The notes beneath the pieces are model-generated. The model had not been told where the DNA came from. It saw only the letters and a program-made list of their open reading frames with translations, and did not search any database. Positions 6,318 to 13,525 of a stretch of DNA of 14,726 nt are shown here, in pieces; position 1 is the stretch's first letter; each line of letters starts with the position of its first letter. The translations under genes were made by a program, and so were the position numbers. Location of the stretch: contig CALZHQ010000071.1 in NCBI GenBank assembly GCA_945787295.1, forward strand, positions 1-14,726. The letters are read 5' to 3'. Source of the stretch: an uncultured Desulfuromonadales bacterium. GTDB taxonomy: Bacteria > Desulfobacterota > Desulfuromonadia > Desulfuromonadales > Geopsychrobacteraceae.

Positions 6318-8445
6318 GCAGATAACAGCAGAATCGACTCAACAGGGCGGCGGCAAAGCGGTCGCCCTGGCGGAGCTGCAGCGACTCGGTTACCAGATTC
6401 CTGTTTCGCTGGTCATTTCTACCAGTGCCTATCGACGCTATCTCGTTGAGACCGGACTTGACGCACAAATCCTGATGGAGCTGGGGCGCAAGGATTTTCA
6501 GCAAATGCGCTGGGAAGAACTCTGGGATGCTGCGCTGCGGATCCGCAACCTGTTCCTCACCACCCCCCTCCCGGCAACGTTGAAAGACCAACTGACGGAT
6601 GCGCTGGCAACAAGCTTCGCTGACCGACCGCTGGTCATCCGTTCTTCGGCCCCCGGTGAAGATTCGAGCCAGTCTTCCTTTGCCGGGCTGCACGATTCCT
6701 TTGTCAATATCTGTGGCCGCAATGAGCAACTGCTGGCGATCCGCAAAGTCTGGGCCTCGCTCTGGTCCGACCGGGCGCTGCTCTACCGACAGGAGTTAAA
6801 ACTCGCGGTCGAAAACAGCAGCATGGCGGTGCTGATTCAGGAACTGATCGACGGCGAAAAATCGGGCGTCGCGTTCAGCTCAAGTCCGAGCGAAAGCAGT
6901 CAGCTGGCGATTGAAGCCGTCCACGGGCTCAACCAGGGACTGGTCGACGGCAGCGTTGAACCTGACTATTGGGCACTGGATCGAAACAGTTTAGAGATCG
7001 TTGATTTCCGTCCGGCCGGCAAAAAGAAAAAGCTCGCTCCTGGCGCCAGCGGCCTGCAATTGGTCCCCGTGACAAAGGCCGAACAGGAGCAGCCGGTGTT
7101 GACCGATAACGAAGTTGCCAGTGTTGCGCAAACGGCGCTCGATCTTGAAGAGAGCTTTTCCTCGCCGCAGGACATCGAATGGACCTGGACAACAGACAAA
7201 AAACTCATTCTGTTACAGGCGAGGCCGATTACCACCGCTCGGCAGGAAGAGGACCCGCGCAGCTGGTATTTCAACCTGCATCGCAGTCTGGAGAATCTGC
7301 AGCAACTGAAAACCCGTATCGAGACAGAGATTATGCCCGGCATGGAGGCGGAAGCCGCCAGCATGGCTGCAATCGATCTGCAAAGCTTAACCGACCAGCA
7401 ATTAGCCGACGAAATTAACCGTCGTCGCGAGGTGCAGAGTTCCTGGGAAGAGGCCTACCGCAATGACTGCATCCCGATGGCCCACGGCATCAGGCTGTTC
7501 GGTGAATATTATAACGATGCCCTCCAGCCGGCAGAGCCGTTCGAATTTATGGAGCTGTTGCGTGGCGCCGAGCTGCGCGCGGTGGCCAGAAACCGTAAAT
7601 TGATCGACCTGGCCACAACGCTACGGGCCAACCCAGAGTTCTCCAAACCACTCGTCGAACAGCTGCACGGTCTGGCAGAGGAGATCGGTCTACCGGTAGC
7701 TCTGGCAAAGAAATTACTGCTGGAACTGGCCCGAAAACCGGTCACGGCAACGCGGGAGTCAAACCGCGAGCTGGAGAAGAACTACCTGGAGCATTTCCCT
7801 GCGGCTATGCGCCAGCAGGCGACAGAAATTCTGGCTGTCGGTCGGGCCAGCTACCGGTTGCGCGATGATGACAATATCAGCCTGGAGAGAATCAACCGGG
7901 AACAGAAACGGGCCGAGCGGGTGGCTGAACAGCGGCTTCGGGGAAGAGATGCTGCGTGTCTGCGTTCAGCCCTGACAACCGCCGGCAACCAAACCGGCTT
8001 GAGCAGCCCGCCGCTGCATGCCGAAAAGAGCGAGCTTGGTGATTTCAGGGCCCGGCAGCTGCAGGGACAACCGGCCAGCCCCGGTCTGGCAACAGCAGCC
8101 GCGCGAGTGATCCATATCCCTGAGGATCTGGCCGATTTCCAGGCAGGAGAAATTCTGGTTTGCGACGCCATCGACCCGGCGATGACCTTTGTCGTACCGC
8201 TGGCAGCAGGGATCGTCGAACGGCGCGGCGGCATGCTGATTCATGGCGCCATCATCGCCCGTGAATACGGTATCCCCTGCGTCTCCGGGATTGCCGCGGC
8301 CGCCGATATCATCCGCACCGGTGACCAGCTGACTATCGACGGCTATCTCGGACTAATCTTCTTTCCGAGCTCCTCCGGCAAGCTGTCACTTGCTGGTCAA
8401 ACCCCTGCCATACGTAAAGAGCTGGATGACATTGCAGAAAGTTAA
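6295..8445 (+). CDS. PEP-synthase-family dikinase (rifampicin phosphotransferase-like architecture)
   Basis: The protein has 716 residues. The N-terminal PPDK_N-type ATP-grasp domain (1 to about 315) carries GGGKAVALAEL, LVIRSSAPGEDSSQSSFAGL (R116 begins the RSS motif), GVAFSSSP, DIEWTW (D293-W298) and LLQARPIT. A helical middle region (about 320-600) has no clear homology by eye. A C-terminal swivelling phosphohistidine domain (about 615-700) contains GGMLIHGAIIAREYGIPCVSG-type sequence with the catalytic His at 650. The PEP/pyruvate TIM barrel of true PEP synthase is missing. This three-part order (ATP-grasp, middle substrate region, His domain) is that of rifampicin phosphotransferase-like dikinases, which transfer the beta-phosphate of ATP through the histidine. 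The substrate is unknown. The preferred start is ATG 6295, because MTLILPFEQI matches the family N-terminus; an in-frame ATG at 6274 would add seven residues. It overlaps the PNPOx gene by 23 bases and ends the operon. Confidence 0.85.
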   Translation: MTLILPFEQITAESTQQGGGKAVALAELQRLGYQIPVSLVISTSAYRRYLVETGLDAQILMELGRKDFQQMRWEELWDAALRIRNLFLTTPLPATLKDQLTDALATSFADRPLVIRSSAPGEDSSQSSFAGLHDSFVNICGRNEQLLAIRKVWASLWSDRALLYRQELKLAVENSSMAVLIQELIDGEKSGVAFSSSPSESSQLAIEAVHGLNQGLVDGSVEPDYWALDRNSLEIVDFRPAGKKKKLAPGASGLQLVPVTKAEQEQPVLTDNEVASVAQTALDLEESFSSPQDIEWTWTTDKKLILLQARPITTARQEEDPRSWYFNLHRSLENLQQLKTRIETEIMPGMEAEAASMAAIDLQSLTDQQLADEINRRREVQSSWEEAYRNDCIPMAHGIRLFGEYYNDALQPAEPFEFMELLRGAELRAVARNRKLIDLATTLRANPEFSKPLVEQLHGLAEEIGLPVALAKKLLLELARKPVTATRESNRELEKNYLEHFPAAMRQQATEILAVGRASYRLRDDDNISLERINREQKRAERVAEQRLRGRDAACLRSALTTAGNQTGLSSPPLHAEKSELGDFRARQLQGQPASPGLATAAARVIHIPEDLADFQAGEILVCDAIDPAMTFVVPLAAGIVERRGGMLIHGAIIAREYGIPCVSGIAAAADIIRTGDQLTIDGYLGLIFFPSSSGKLSLAGQTPAIRKELDDIAES

Positions 8446-8511
8446 GCTCTTCGTCCTGAATTCAGCCCAACATTCAACAACCTTTTAATTCGCCCGAAAC
8501 TGCAATACCGG

Positions 8512-9171
8512 TCATTCCGTTTCAAGAGTCGCGACAAGAGTTAACTCACCGGCGGCATCCCGGCGAACCACCACCAGCTCGCCAGCACTTGGCAAGACAT
8601 CGGTCAGCGCCGTTATGTTGACCTGGTGGGTCACCAGCACCAGCGGCTGTTCAAGAGATTGTTGCCTTAGCCATTCTTGCAGTTTTCGGGTTTGCGGGCC
8701 CTTACCCCGGAAATAACTGAAGAACGAGTTGAGAGCTGGCAACTCCTTTACCGGACCGAGATCAAGTAATTCGGCAGTTTCCAAGCAACGGCACCATTGG
8801 CTGGAAAAAATTTTGGCCGACTGAATTCCGTTGGCCTTGAACAGCTCGCCGATTTTGAACGCCTGGCTGCGCCCGTCAGCAGACAAGTTCCTTTGCGTCG
8901 TACAGTCGCCAAGGGTGAAATCCTCTGGATCGCCCAGGCCGGGGGCGCTGGCATGACGGAGCAGAACCAAATGCCCTCCAGAGCGCAGAGCACTCCAGAG
9001 GTTAGTCCCTGCCTCTGCGGACGAGACAGCTGCATTATTCAGAAAACAGAGCAGTCCAGAGAGAACCAGTACTTTTCCAAAGACTGACAGCCGCTGCCTC
9101 AGGCAGTATGCTGAATGCCGTAAGATTTTAAGTTCTCGTTTCATCTCAAAACCCTGCCATCGCCCTGTCAT
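8512..9171 (-). CDS. Exported histidine phosphatase family protein
   Basis: This 219-residue protein belongs to the phosphoglycerate mutase-like superfamily. The phosphohistidine motif LLRHASAPG holds Arg72 and His73; SSQWCRCLETA (R128, E131) and LVTHQVNITALT (His182) complete the active site. A hydrophobic segment at 32-46 followed by NNAAVSSAEA (45-54) looks like a Sec signal peptide with an unusually long N-terminal extension. ATG at 9171 overlaps the stop of the thiol peroxidase gene (ATGA 9171-9168) and has GAGG seven bases upstream, so it is used here. ATG at 9144, with AGGG upstream, would give a shorter, more normal signal peptide. The protein should act in the periplasm; the substrate is unknown, since members dephosphorylate sugars, lipids or polyphosphates. 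It is the second gene of a two-gene unit. Confidence 0.88.
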   Translation of the reverse strand: MTGRWQGFEMKRELKILRHSAYCLRQRLSVFGKVLVLSGLLCFLNNAAVSSAEAGTNLWSALRSGGHLVLLRHASAPGLGDPEDFTLGDCTTQRNLSADGRSQAFKIGELFKANGIQSAKIFSSQWCRCLETAELLDLGPVKELPALNSFFSYFRGKGPQTRKLQEWLRQQSLEQPLVLVTHQVNITALTDVLPSAGELVVVRRDAAGELTLVATLETE

Positions 9172-9788
9172 ATTGAATCCTCAACTGACGCCAACTGAGT
9201 AGCAATTTCCATCCCTTTTTGCAGGTCGGGCAGGTGGGTAATGGTTGGCACCACCTGCAGGTAACGAACGATTCCCCTTCGGTCAACAACGATCACCGCC
9301 CTGGCAAGCAGATGGATCTGATCAATCAACAGTCCTGTAGAGCGACCGAAGCTCGCCTCCGCATAATCGGAAAGATAGTAGAGTTCGCCTTCATGTGGCA
9401 CTTCATCAGAAAAGCGCTTTTGGGCGAACGGCAAATCACGACTGATGGTAATGCGCTTGACTGTTTCCGGCAAACTGTCCACGCCTTCGGCGAGGGTGCG
9501 CGTCTGGCGCTCGCAAACCTGGGTATCCAGGGAAGGCACAACGCTGATCAAGAGCACGTCCCCTTTGAAGCCCGCAAGATCGACCGACTGAAGATTTCGA
9601 TTGAACAAGTCCACGGCTGGCAGCAGGTCGCCAACCTGCAAAGGCTTGCCGAGCAGTTTAAAGCTGTCACTGCCACGCATGACTTCGGTTCCCGGATCAA
9701 TACTCCGGCTGTCGATCGGTATTTCTGGAACGGTTGCAGCGCAGGCCGTCAGAAAAACAAGCATTCCAAGCAAAAGATATCTACTCAT
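9168..9788 (-). CDS. Lipoprotein thiol peroxidase (Tpx-like) lacking the resolving Cys
   Basis: This 206-residue peroxiredoxin of the Tpx/AhpC fold has a lipoprotein signal with lipobox L-T-A-C (Cys16, Ala at +2), so it should be anchored in the outer membrane facing the periplasm. The Tpx signature VPSLDTQVCERQTRTL holds the peroxidatic Cys92. ISRDLPFAQKRFS (115-127) aligns with the E. coli Tpx block ending in R-F-C-G, but the resolving cysteine is Ser127 here, and no other Cys follows. A 1-Cys mechanism with an external reductant is expected. LLARAVIVVDRRGIVRYLQVVPTITHLPD is normal for Tpx. TTG at 9800 is in frame, but ATG 9788 is preferred: GGAG (9798-9795) sits six bases upstream and would overlap the TTG. 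The stop overlaps the histidine phosphatase start. Periplasmic lipoprotein Tpx is unusual; most Tpx enzymes are cytosolic or simply exported. Confidence 0.9.
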   Translation of the reverse strand: MSRYLLLGMLVFLTACAATVPEIPIDSRSIDPGTEVMRGSDSFKLLGKPLQVGDLLPAVDLFNRNLQSVDLAGFKGDVLLISVVPSLDTQVCERQTRTLAEGVDSLPETVKRITISRDLPFAQKRFSDEVPHEGELYYLSDYAEASFGRSTGLLIDQIHLLARAVIVVDRRGIVRYLQVVPTITHLPDLQKGMEIATQLASVEDSI

Positions 9789-9832
9789 AGCAGTCTCCAA
9801 ATGGGTATCCGCTTAAATGATTAATCACCTAA

Positions 9833-9862
9833 ATTCTACTCCTGATGCCGGCTGAAAAGCAA
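9833..9862 (-). promoter_or_regulatory. Possible sigma-70 promoter for the thiol peroxidase gene
   Basis: Within the 127-base gap upstream of the thiol peroxidase gene, the minus strand reads TTGCTT (9862-9857), 18 bases, TAGAAT (9838-9833). This matches the -35/-10 consensus moderately. It would give a leader of about 40 bases before ATG 9788. The rest of the gap shows GC-rich short inverted pieces (two GCCGGC hexamers) but no convincing terminator for the peroxiredoxin gene that ends at 9916. Confidence 0.3.
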
Positions 9863-9915
9863 AGTTCTGCCTTCCAGTCAGGCCATCTGCGCCGGCGGCA
9901 AAAGAGAATGCAGGG

Positions 9916-10380
9916 TTATGCCCCTGAAATCCCCCGGACCGTCGCTAACGCTTCCTGCACATGTTTATCCGCTGCCAGTTGCGCGCTGAAAAGATGTCGC
10001 ACAATCCCTTGCGGATCGATGACATATGTCACCCGCCCCGGCAAGAGGCCGAGCGATTTCGGCACGCCAAAGGCTTTGCGCAGACGACCGTCGACATCGC
10101 TGAGCAGATGAAACGGCAGCCGGTGATTAGCGGCGAAGCTCTGGTGGCTGTCGATTGAATCGGCACTGACGCCGATCACCACCGCCCCGGCATCGGTGAA
10201 ATCCTGGTAGGCGTCACGGAAGGCGCAGGCCTCCCTGGTGCAGATCGGTGATTCATCGGCTGGGTAGAAAAACAGCACCACTGTTTTTCCCTCCCGAAAG
10301 TCGGCGAGGCTGATCTGCTGCCCTTTCTGATCGGGCTTAGAAAAATCGGGGGCTTGGTCACCAATTTTGACACGACTCAT
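9916..10380 (-). CDS. bcp: Bcp/PrxQ-type peroxiredoxin
   Basis: This 154-residue cytosolic thioredoxin-dependent peroxidase has the standard order KIGDQAPDFSKPDQKGQQIS, VVLFFYPADESPICTREAC, GVSADSIDSHQSFA, PFHLLSDVDGRLRKAFGVP and GRVTYVIDPQGIVRHLF. Peroxidatic Cys47 and resolving Cys52 lie five apart, as in the atypical 2-Cys PrxQ group. The usual T-P-G-C-T is S-P-I-C-T here, keeping a hydroxyl residue at the first position. It reduces hydrogen and organic peroxides. ATG 10380 has GGAGG six bases upstream, a site that straddles the stop of the preceding gene, two bases away. It is the last gene of the FAD oxidoreductase-CFA-DUF2878 operon, which places peroxide removal next to lipid modification. 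Confidence 0.95.
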   Translation of the reverse strand: MSRVKIGDQAPDFSKPDQKGQQISLADFREGKTVVLFFYPADESPICTREACAFRDAYQDFTDAGAVVIGVSADSIDSHQSFAANHRLPFHLLSDVDGRLRKAFGVPKSLGLLPGRVTYVIDPQGIVRHLFSAQLAADKHVQEALATVRGISGA

Positions 10381-10382
10381 CT

Positions 10383-10958
10383 TCAGCCTCCGAGCAAGCG
10401 ATCACGAAATGCTGTATTAATCGGCTTTTTACCCAACCAGATTCCGAAGTAGGCCACAGCGAAGTCGGCCCCCGGCGCTACCCCCAGGAACTCCTCATTG
10501 AACCAGAGTTCGGTCCCGCTGTCGGGGCGATAGATCAGACGATAGCGATCGCCCGGCCGAACATCGCGAAACAGGCCGTAAAAAATTTTCAATCGGTCTT
10601 GCAGCGCTTGGTATTGTAAATCAGTCAGGTTGTTGCGCAACAGTCTGTCAGAAGAGGTCCCAAAATCACCGGCAGCAATTTCACGGAAATAGGAGAGTTC
10701 CAGGGATTTAGGAATCCCATCGCTCCATTCCTTTCCGCTCTTGCCCTCCGGCAGGTAAAACGCGCCGGCATAGACATCAAAGAGCAGCGCCCATTTCAAA
10801 ACCGCAACGCCTCTTAGTTTCAATTCGGTCTGTTCGACAACCAGCCTGTCGGCAAAGGTGACGCCCTCGATCTTTGCTGCTTGAGCGCCGGCTGTCAGCA
10901 GCAGGCATAAACCTGCGGACAGCAATATCAGTTGGTAACGTTTAAGTATTTCGTTCAT
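10383..10958 (-). CDS. Chalcone isomerase-like exported protein
   Basis: This 191-residue protein has a clear Sec signal peptide (YQLILLSAGLCLLLTAGAQA, cleavage near residue 27). The mature part begins AKIEGVTFADRLVVEQTELK, followed by LRGVAVLKWALLFDVYAGAFYLP, then KSLELSYFREI and later YRLIYRPDSGTELWFN, GVAPGADFAVAYFGIWLG and the closing NTAFRDRLLG. This is the bacterial chalcone isomerase-like family (CHI-fold, fatty-acid-binding relatives). True flavonoid isomerase activity is not expected; a role in binding or moving lipids is more plausible, but this is inference. ATG 10958 has AGGA six bases upstream. It lies 12 bases after the DUF2878 stop and two bases before the Bcp gene. CHI-like, DUF2878, CFA and DUF1365 genes are often found together. 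Confidence 0.85.
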   Translation of the reverse strand: MNEILKRYQLILLSAGLCLLLTAGAQAAKIEGVTFADRLVVEQTELKLRGVAVLKWALLFDVYAGAFYLPEGKSGKEWSDGIPKSLELSYFREIAAGDFGTSSDRLLRNNLTDLQYQALQDRLKIFYGLFRDVRPGDRYRLIYRPDSGTELWFNEEFLGVAPGADFAVAYFGIWLGKKPINTAFRDRLLGG

Positions 10959-10970
10959 ACATATTCCTGT

Positions 10971-11540
10971 TTATCGACCGAAAAGCTTGACGCTAAAACC
11001 GCGATAACGCCCTTCTCGGCAGTCAAATCTGGCACTCAGCCAGAACAGCAACGGAGTCACCAGCGCCCAGACCAGTGCCAGTAATGAAAAACTGAACAGC
11101 AGATTTTCTCCGAATTGTGCGGCCCCCAGGCGAACTCCGCCCCAATAGGCGAGCGGCCCACCGACCAAACCAAAGGCTGCGGCCAGCAGATAGCGCCCGG
11201 ACAACCAGTACAATGCGTAATGGAACAGGGTGGCGAACTGTGCCCAGATGACGAAAATCCACAGCGGCAGCCAGAGCGGCCAGCCTGGTTCAATTTTAAA
11301 GCTGAAAACACCGAGCGCCTGCTGGCTGCTGTCGATAGTCACCCCGAGCAGACAAGCACACAGCATCAGCTGGAGTTCGGATTTACGCTCATCAGCCAAT
11401 AGCAGATGAATCGCTATCAGCGACAGGGCTCCGACAGCACCACTGAGCGGATAGCCCCAGGCGGCGCCAAGCACGCAACAGAACCAGCCGATCTGATAGA
11501 GCAGAAAATTGATGATCTTGCTCAGCGTTGCCGACAGCAT
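10971..11540 (-). CDS. DUF2878 family integral membrane protein
   Basis: This 189-residue protein has about five or six membrane segments: FLLYQIGWFCCVLGAAWGYP, AVGALSLIAIHLLLA, LMLCACLLGVTIDSS, LWLPLWIFVIWAQFATLFHY, LLAAAFGLVGGPLAYWGG and LLFSFSLLALVWALVTPLLF. Features matching DUF2878 are W-x-x-C near the start, a central D-S-x-Q-Q-A-LG-V-F-x-F, and GPLAYWGGVRLGA. The start is ATG 11540 with GGAG five bases upstream; a longer in-frame extension to 11645 would run into the CFA gene and has non-membrane, basic sequence. It begins 11 bases after the CFA stop. Its function is unknown, but DUF2878 genes are regular neighbours of CFA-type methyltransferases and may serve lipid modification at the inner membrane. 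Confidence 0.87.
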   Translation of the reverse strand: MLSATLSKIINFLLYQIGWFCCVLGAAWGYPLSGAVGALSLIAIHLLLADERKSELQLMLCACLLGVTIDSSQQALGVFSFKIEPGWPLWLPLWIFVIWAQFATLFHYALYWLSGRYLLAAAFGLVGGPLAYWGGVRLGAAQFGENLLFSFSLLALVWALVTPLLFWLSARFDCREGRYRGFSVKLFGR

Positions 11541-11551
11541 AAAAACTCCGC

Positions 11552-13525
11552 TCAGCCATTTTCCGGTTTCTGCAGCACCAGCTGTGCCAGGTCGATGATC
11601 TGTGCGGCAAAGCCGGCCTGGCAGTAGGCGAAGTAGTAATCCCATTTGCGCAGGAAGTTTTCGTCGTAGCCGAGCTCGAATATCTCCTGCCGCTTGGTCA
11701 GTAGAGTCTGCCGCCAGAGAACGAGGGTTTTCGCGTAATCGAGCCCATACTGTTCCAGGCTGTTGATGTTCAGGGATGATTCAGCCGCCATCGATTTGGC
11801 GAGCACCCCGACCGAAGGCAGATGCCCGCCGGGGAAGATATGCTTGCGGATCCAATCGGAACTGTATCGGTAAGCAGTATATTTCCGATCCGGGATGGTG
11901 ATCACCTGGATCACCGCTTTGCCGCCCGGCCGCAACGCCTGATCGCAGGCGGCAAAGAAAGATTTCAACCCGGCGTGGCCGACCGCTTCGAGCATCTCGA
12001 TCGAAACGATTTTCGAATAACGCCCTTCGATGTGGCGATAATCACGCAGCTGCAGATCGATACGATCTTCCAGCCCGGTCTCTTGCACCCGCTGCCGAGC
12101 AAAACTTAACTGTTCCTGCGACAAGGTGATGCCGGTCACGCGGCAACCGGTCTGTTTCACTGCCTCAATGGCGAAACTGCCCCAGCCGCAGCCGATTTCC
12201 AACACATGGTCGACGCTGCTGATAGCGGCTTTTTCAATGATCGCCTGGATCTTGTTGCGCTGCGCCTGCTCCAGACTGTCAGAATCAGTTTCGAACAGGG
12301 CCGAGGAATAAGTCATGCTCGGATCGAGGAAGGTCGCGAAGAAATCGTTACTCAGATCGTAGTGTTCGCGGATATTGCGCGAACTGCCTTTAAGCGTATT
12401 GGCCCGCAGCAGGTGGCGCAGAAAATTGATCCAGCGACCGAGAGTCGAGGTGACGATGCTGCGATCATCCAGCACCGCTTCGTTGGCCGCCAGCAGGGTC
12501 AGCAGCCCGGGAAGATCGTCGGTTGTCCAGTCACCATCGGTGTACGCTTCGCCGAAGCCGATATCGCCTGAAAACAGCGCCCGGCGGAAGAAACGGTACT
12601 CGCGGATCGACAACTGCAGTGAGGGCTTTGCCCCTGCCTGTCCGAAGCGATAGCTGCCGCCGTCGGGCAGCGTCACCCGCAGTTCGCCTTGCGGCAGGCG
12701 GGAAAGAAACTTGAAACAGAGAATCATCCCGATGCGGTCGAGCAGACTCGGGGCAACGGGACGAATGGTCATGGCGTGGTCGGGAACCGGCTTGTTATAC
12801 ACTGGGAGCCTCCTTTGCCAATGGAGTTTGGCCGCCTGCCAGAGGATGCGCGGCATGGTCAGGCTGGCACTGAGGGGATGCTTGAGGATGGTTTTCAGCA
12901 GACTGCGGGTGGTGAGCGGTTCGGCCTGCCCCTGCATCCGGGCGATCAGGGCCAACTGCTCTGCCTGATGATAGTGAATCTGGTTGTCGAGCTGCTGGTC
13001 CGGTTCGGTCACCTGAAATTCGTAACGACCGTCACGGGAAAAAAATGGTGAGACATGAAACTGCTTGTCGCTGGTGTAGACCAACCGGTCAGCAACTGCT
13101 TCGCCCGCTGGGCTGGAGAGCAGATAGACGTGCATTTCACCGAAGGTGTTATTGACCTGGGCCAGCACGCAGATCAGTTGCCCGGCAGCGTCGTAACAGT
13201 AGAAAAAACTGATCGGGTTGAAGACGTAGTTGAAATAACGGGCGGCGGTCACCAGCACCACCTTGGCAACTGCAGCGGATATTCCGGCTTCGCGCAGAAA
13301 CTGATCCAGTTTATCGCGCAGCGGCCGCTCACCCGGCTGCAGGTAATCCTTGTCATGAATCGCCACCGGCCGGAGCTGGTTGTAGCCGAACAGGGGGTTA
13401 ATGCGGGCCAGTTCCGGCAGCTCATCAAGTTCGAAGGCATAAAAATAAACCGGATAACAGAAACTGTGCGCCACCGGTGTCAGCCGGGCATGGCTGACTT
13501 CTCCCTGGTAAATCAGTGATTTCAT
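11552..13525 (-). CDS. DUF1365-cyclopropane-fatty-acyl-phospholipid synthase fusion
   Basis: This 657-residue protein joins two normally separate genes. Residues 1 to about 240 are DUF1365: LIYQGEVSHARLTPVAHSF, YFNYVFNPISFFYCYD, VNNTFGEMHVY, FHVSPFF. Residues from about 265 are a CFA-family SAM-dependent methyltransferase: VLEIGCGWGSFAIEAVKQTG (SAM loop, near 440), GITLSQEQLSFARQRVQETG, IVSIEMLEAVGH, PGGKAVIQVITIPD, YRYSSDWIRKHIFPGGHLPS and RKWDYYFAYCQAGF with Cys635, the position of the E. coli CFA active-site cysteine. It should add a methylene or methyl group to unsaturated acyl chains of membrane phospholipids. ATG 13525 forms an ATGA overlap with the FAD oxidoreductase stop; GTG 13534 is in frame but less likely. 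No reading-frame error is needed between the halves, and the linker (LPVYNKPVPDHAMTIRPVAP) is continuous, so it is a true fusion. Confidence 0.95.
   Translation of the reverse strand: MKSLIYQGEVSHARLTPVAHSFCYPVYFYAFELDELPELARINPLFGYNQLRPVAIHDKDYLQPGERPLRDKLDQFLREAGISAAVAKVVLVTAARYFNYVFNPISFFYCYDAAGQLICVLAQVNNTFGEMHVYLLSSPAGEAVADRLVYTSDKQFHVSPFFSRDGRYEFQVTEPDQQLDNQIHYHQAEQLALIARMQGQAEPLTTRSLLKTILKHPLSASLTMPRILWQAAKLHWQRRLPVYNKPVPDHAMTIRPVAPSLLDRIGMILCFKFLSRLPQGELRVTLPDGGSYRFGQAGAKPSLQLSIREYRFFRRALFSGDIGFGEAYTDGDWTTDDLPGLLTLLAANEAVLDDRSIVTSTLGRWINFLRHLLRANTLKGSSRNIREHYDLSNDFFATFLDPSMTYSSALFETDSDSLEQAQRNKIQAIIEKAAISSVDHVLEIGCGWGSFAIEAVKQTGCRVTGITLSQEQLSFARQRVQETGLEDRIDLQLRDYRHIEGRYSKIVSIEMLEAVGHAGLKSFFAACDQALRPGGKAVIQVITIPDRKYTAYRYSSDWIRKHIFPGGHLPSVGVLAKSMAAESSLNINSLEQYGLDYAKTLVLWRQTLLTKRQEIFELGYDENFLRKWDYYFAYCQAGFAAQIIDLAQLVLQKPENG

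Noticed and set aside
8446..8511. Rho-independent terminator between the convergent genes (palindrome ctgaattcag at 8456-8465)
   Set aside because: The palindrome has no loop and no T-run follows; no other hairpin with a U tract is visible in the spacer.
9846..9894. GCCGGC inverted pair as a terminator after the Bcp gene
   Set aside because: The hexamers are about 35 bases or more apart with no continuous stem and no T-run; pairing looks accidental.
11541..11645. Longer DUF2878 protein starting at 11645
   Set aside because: The extension overlaps the CFA coding end, is basic and non-membrane, and ATG 11540 has a proper ribosome site.
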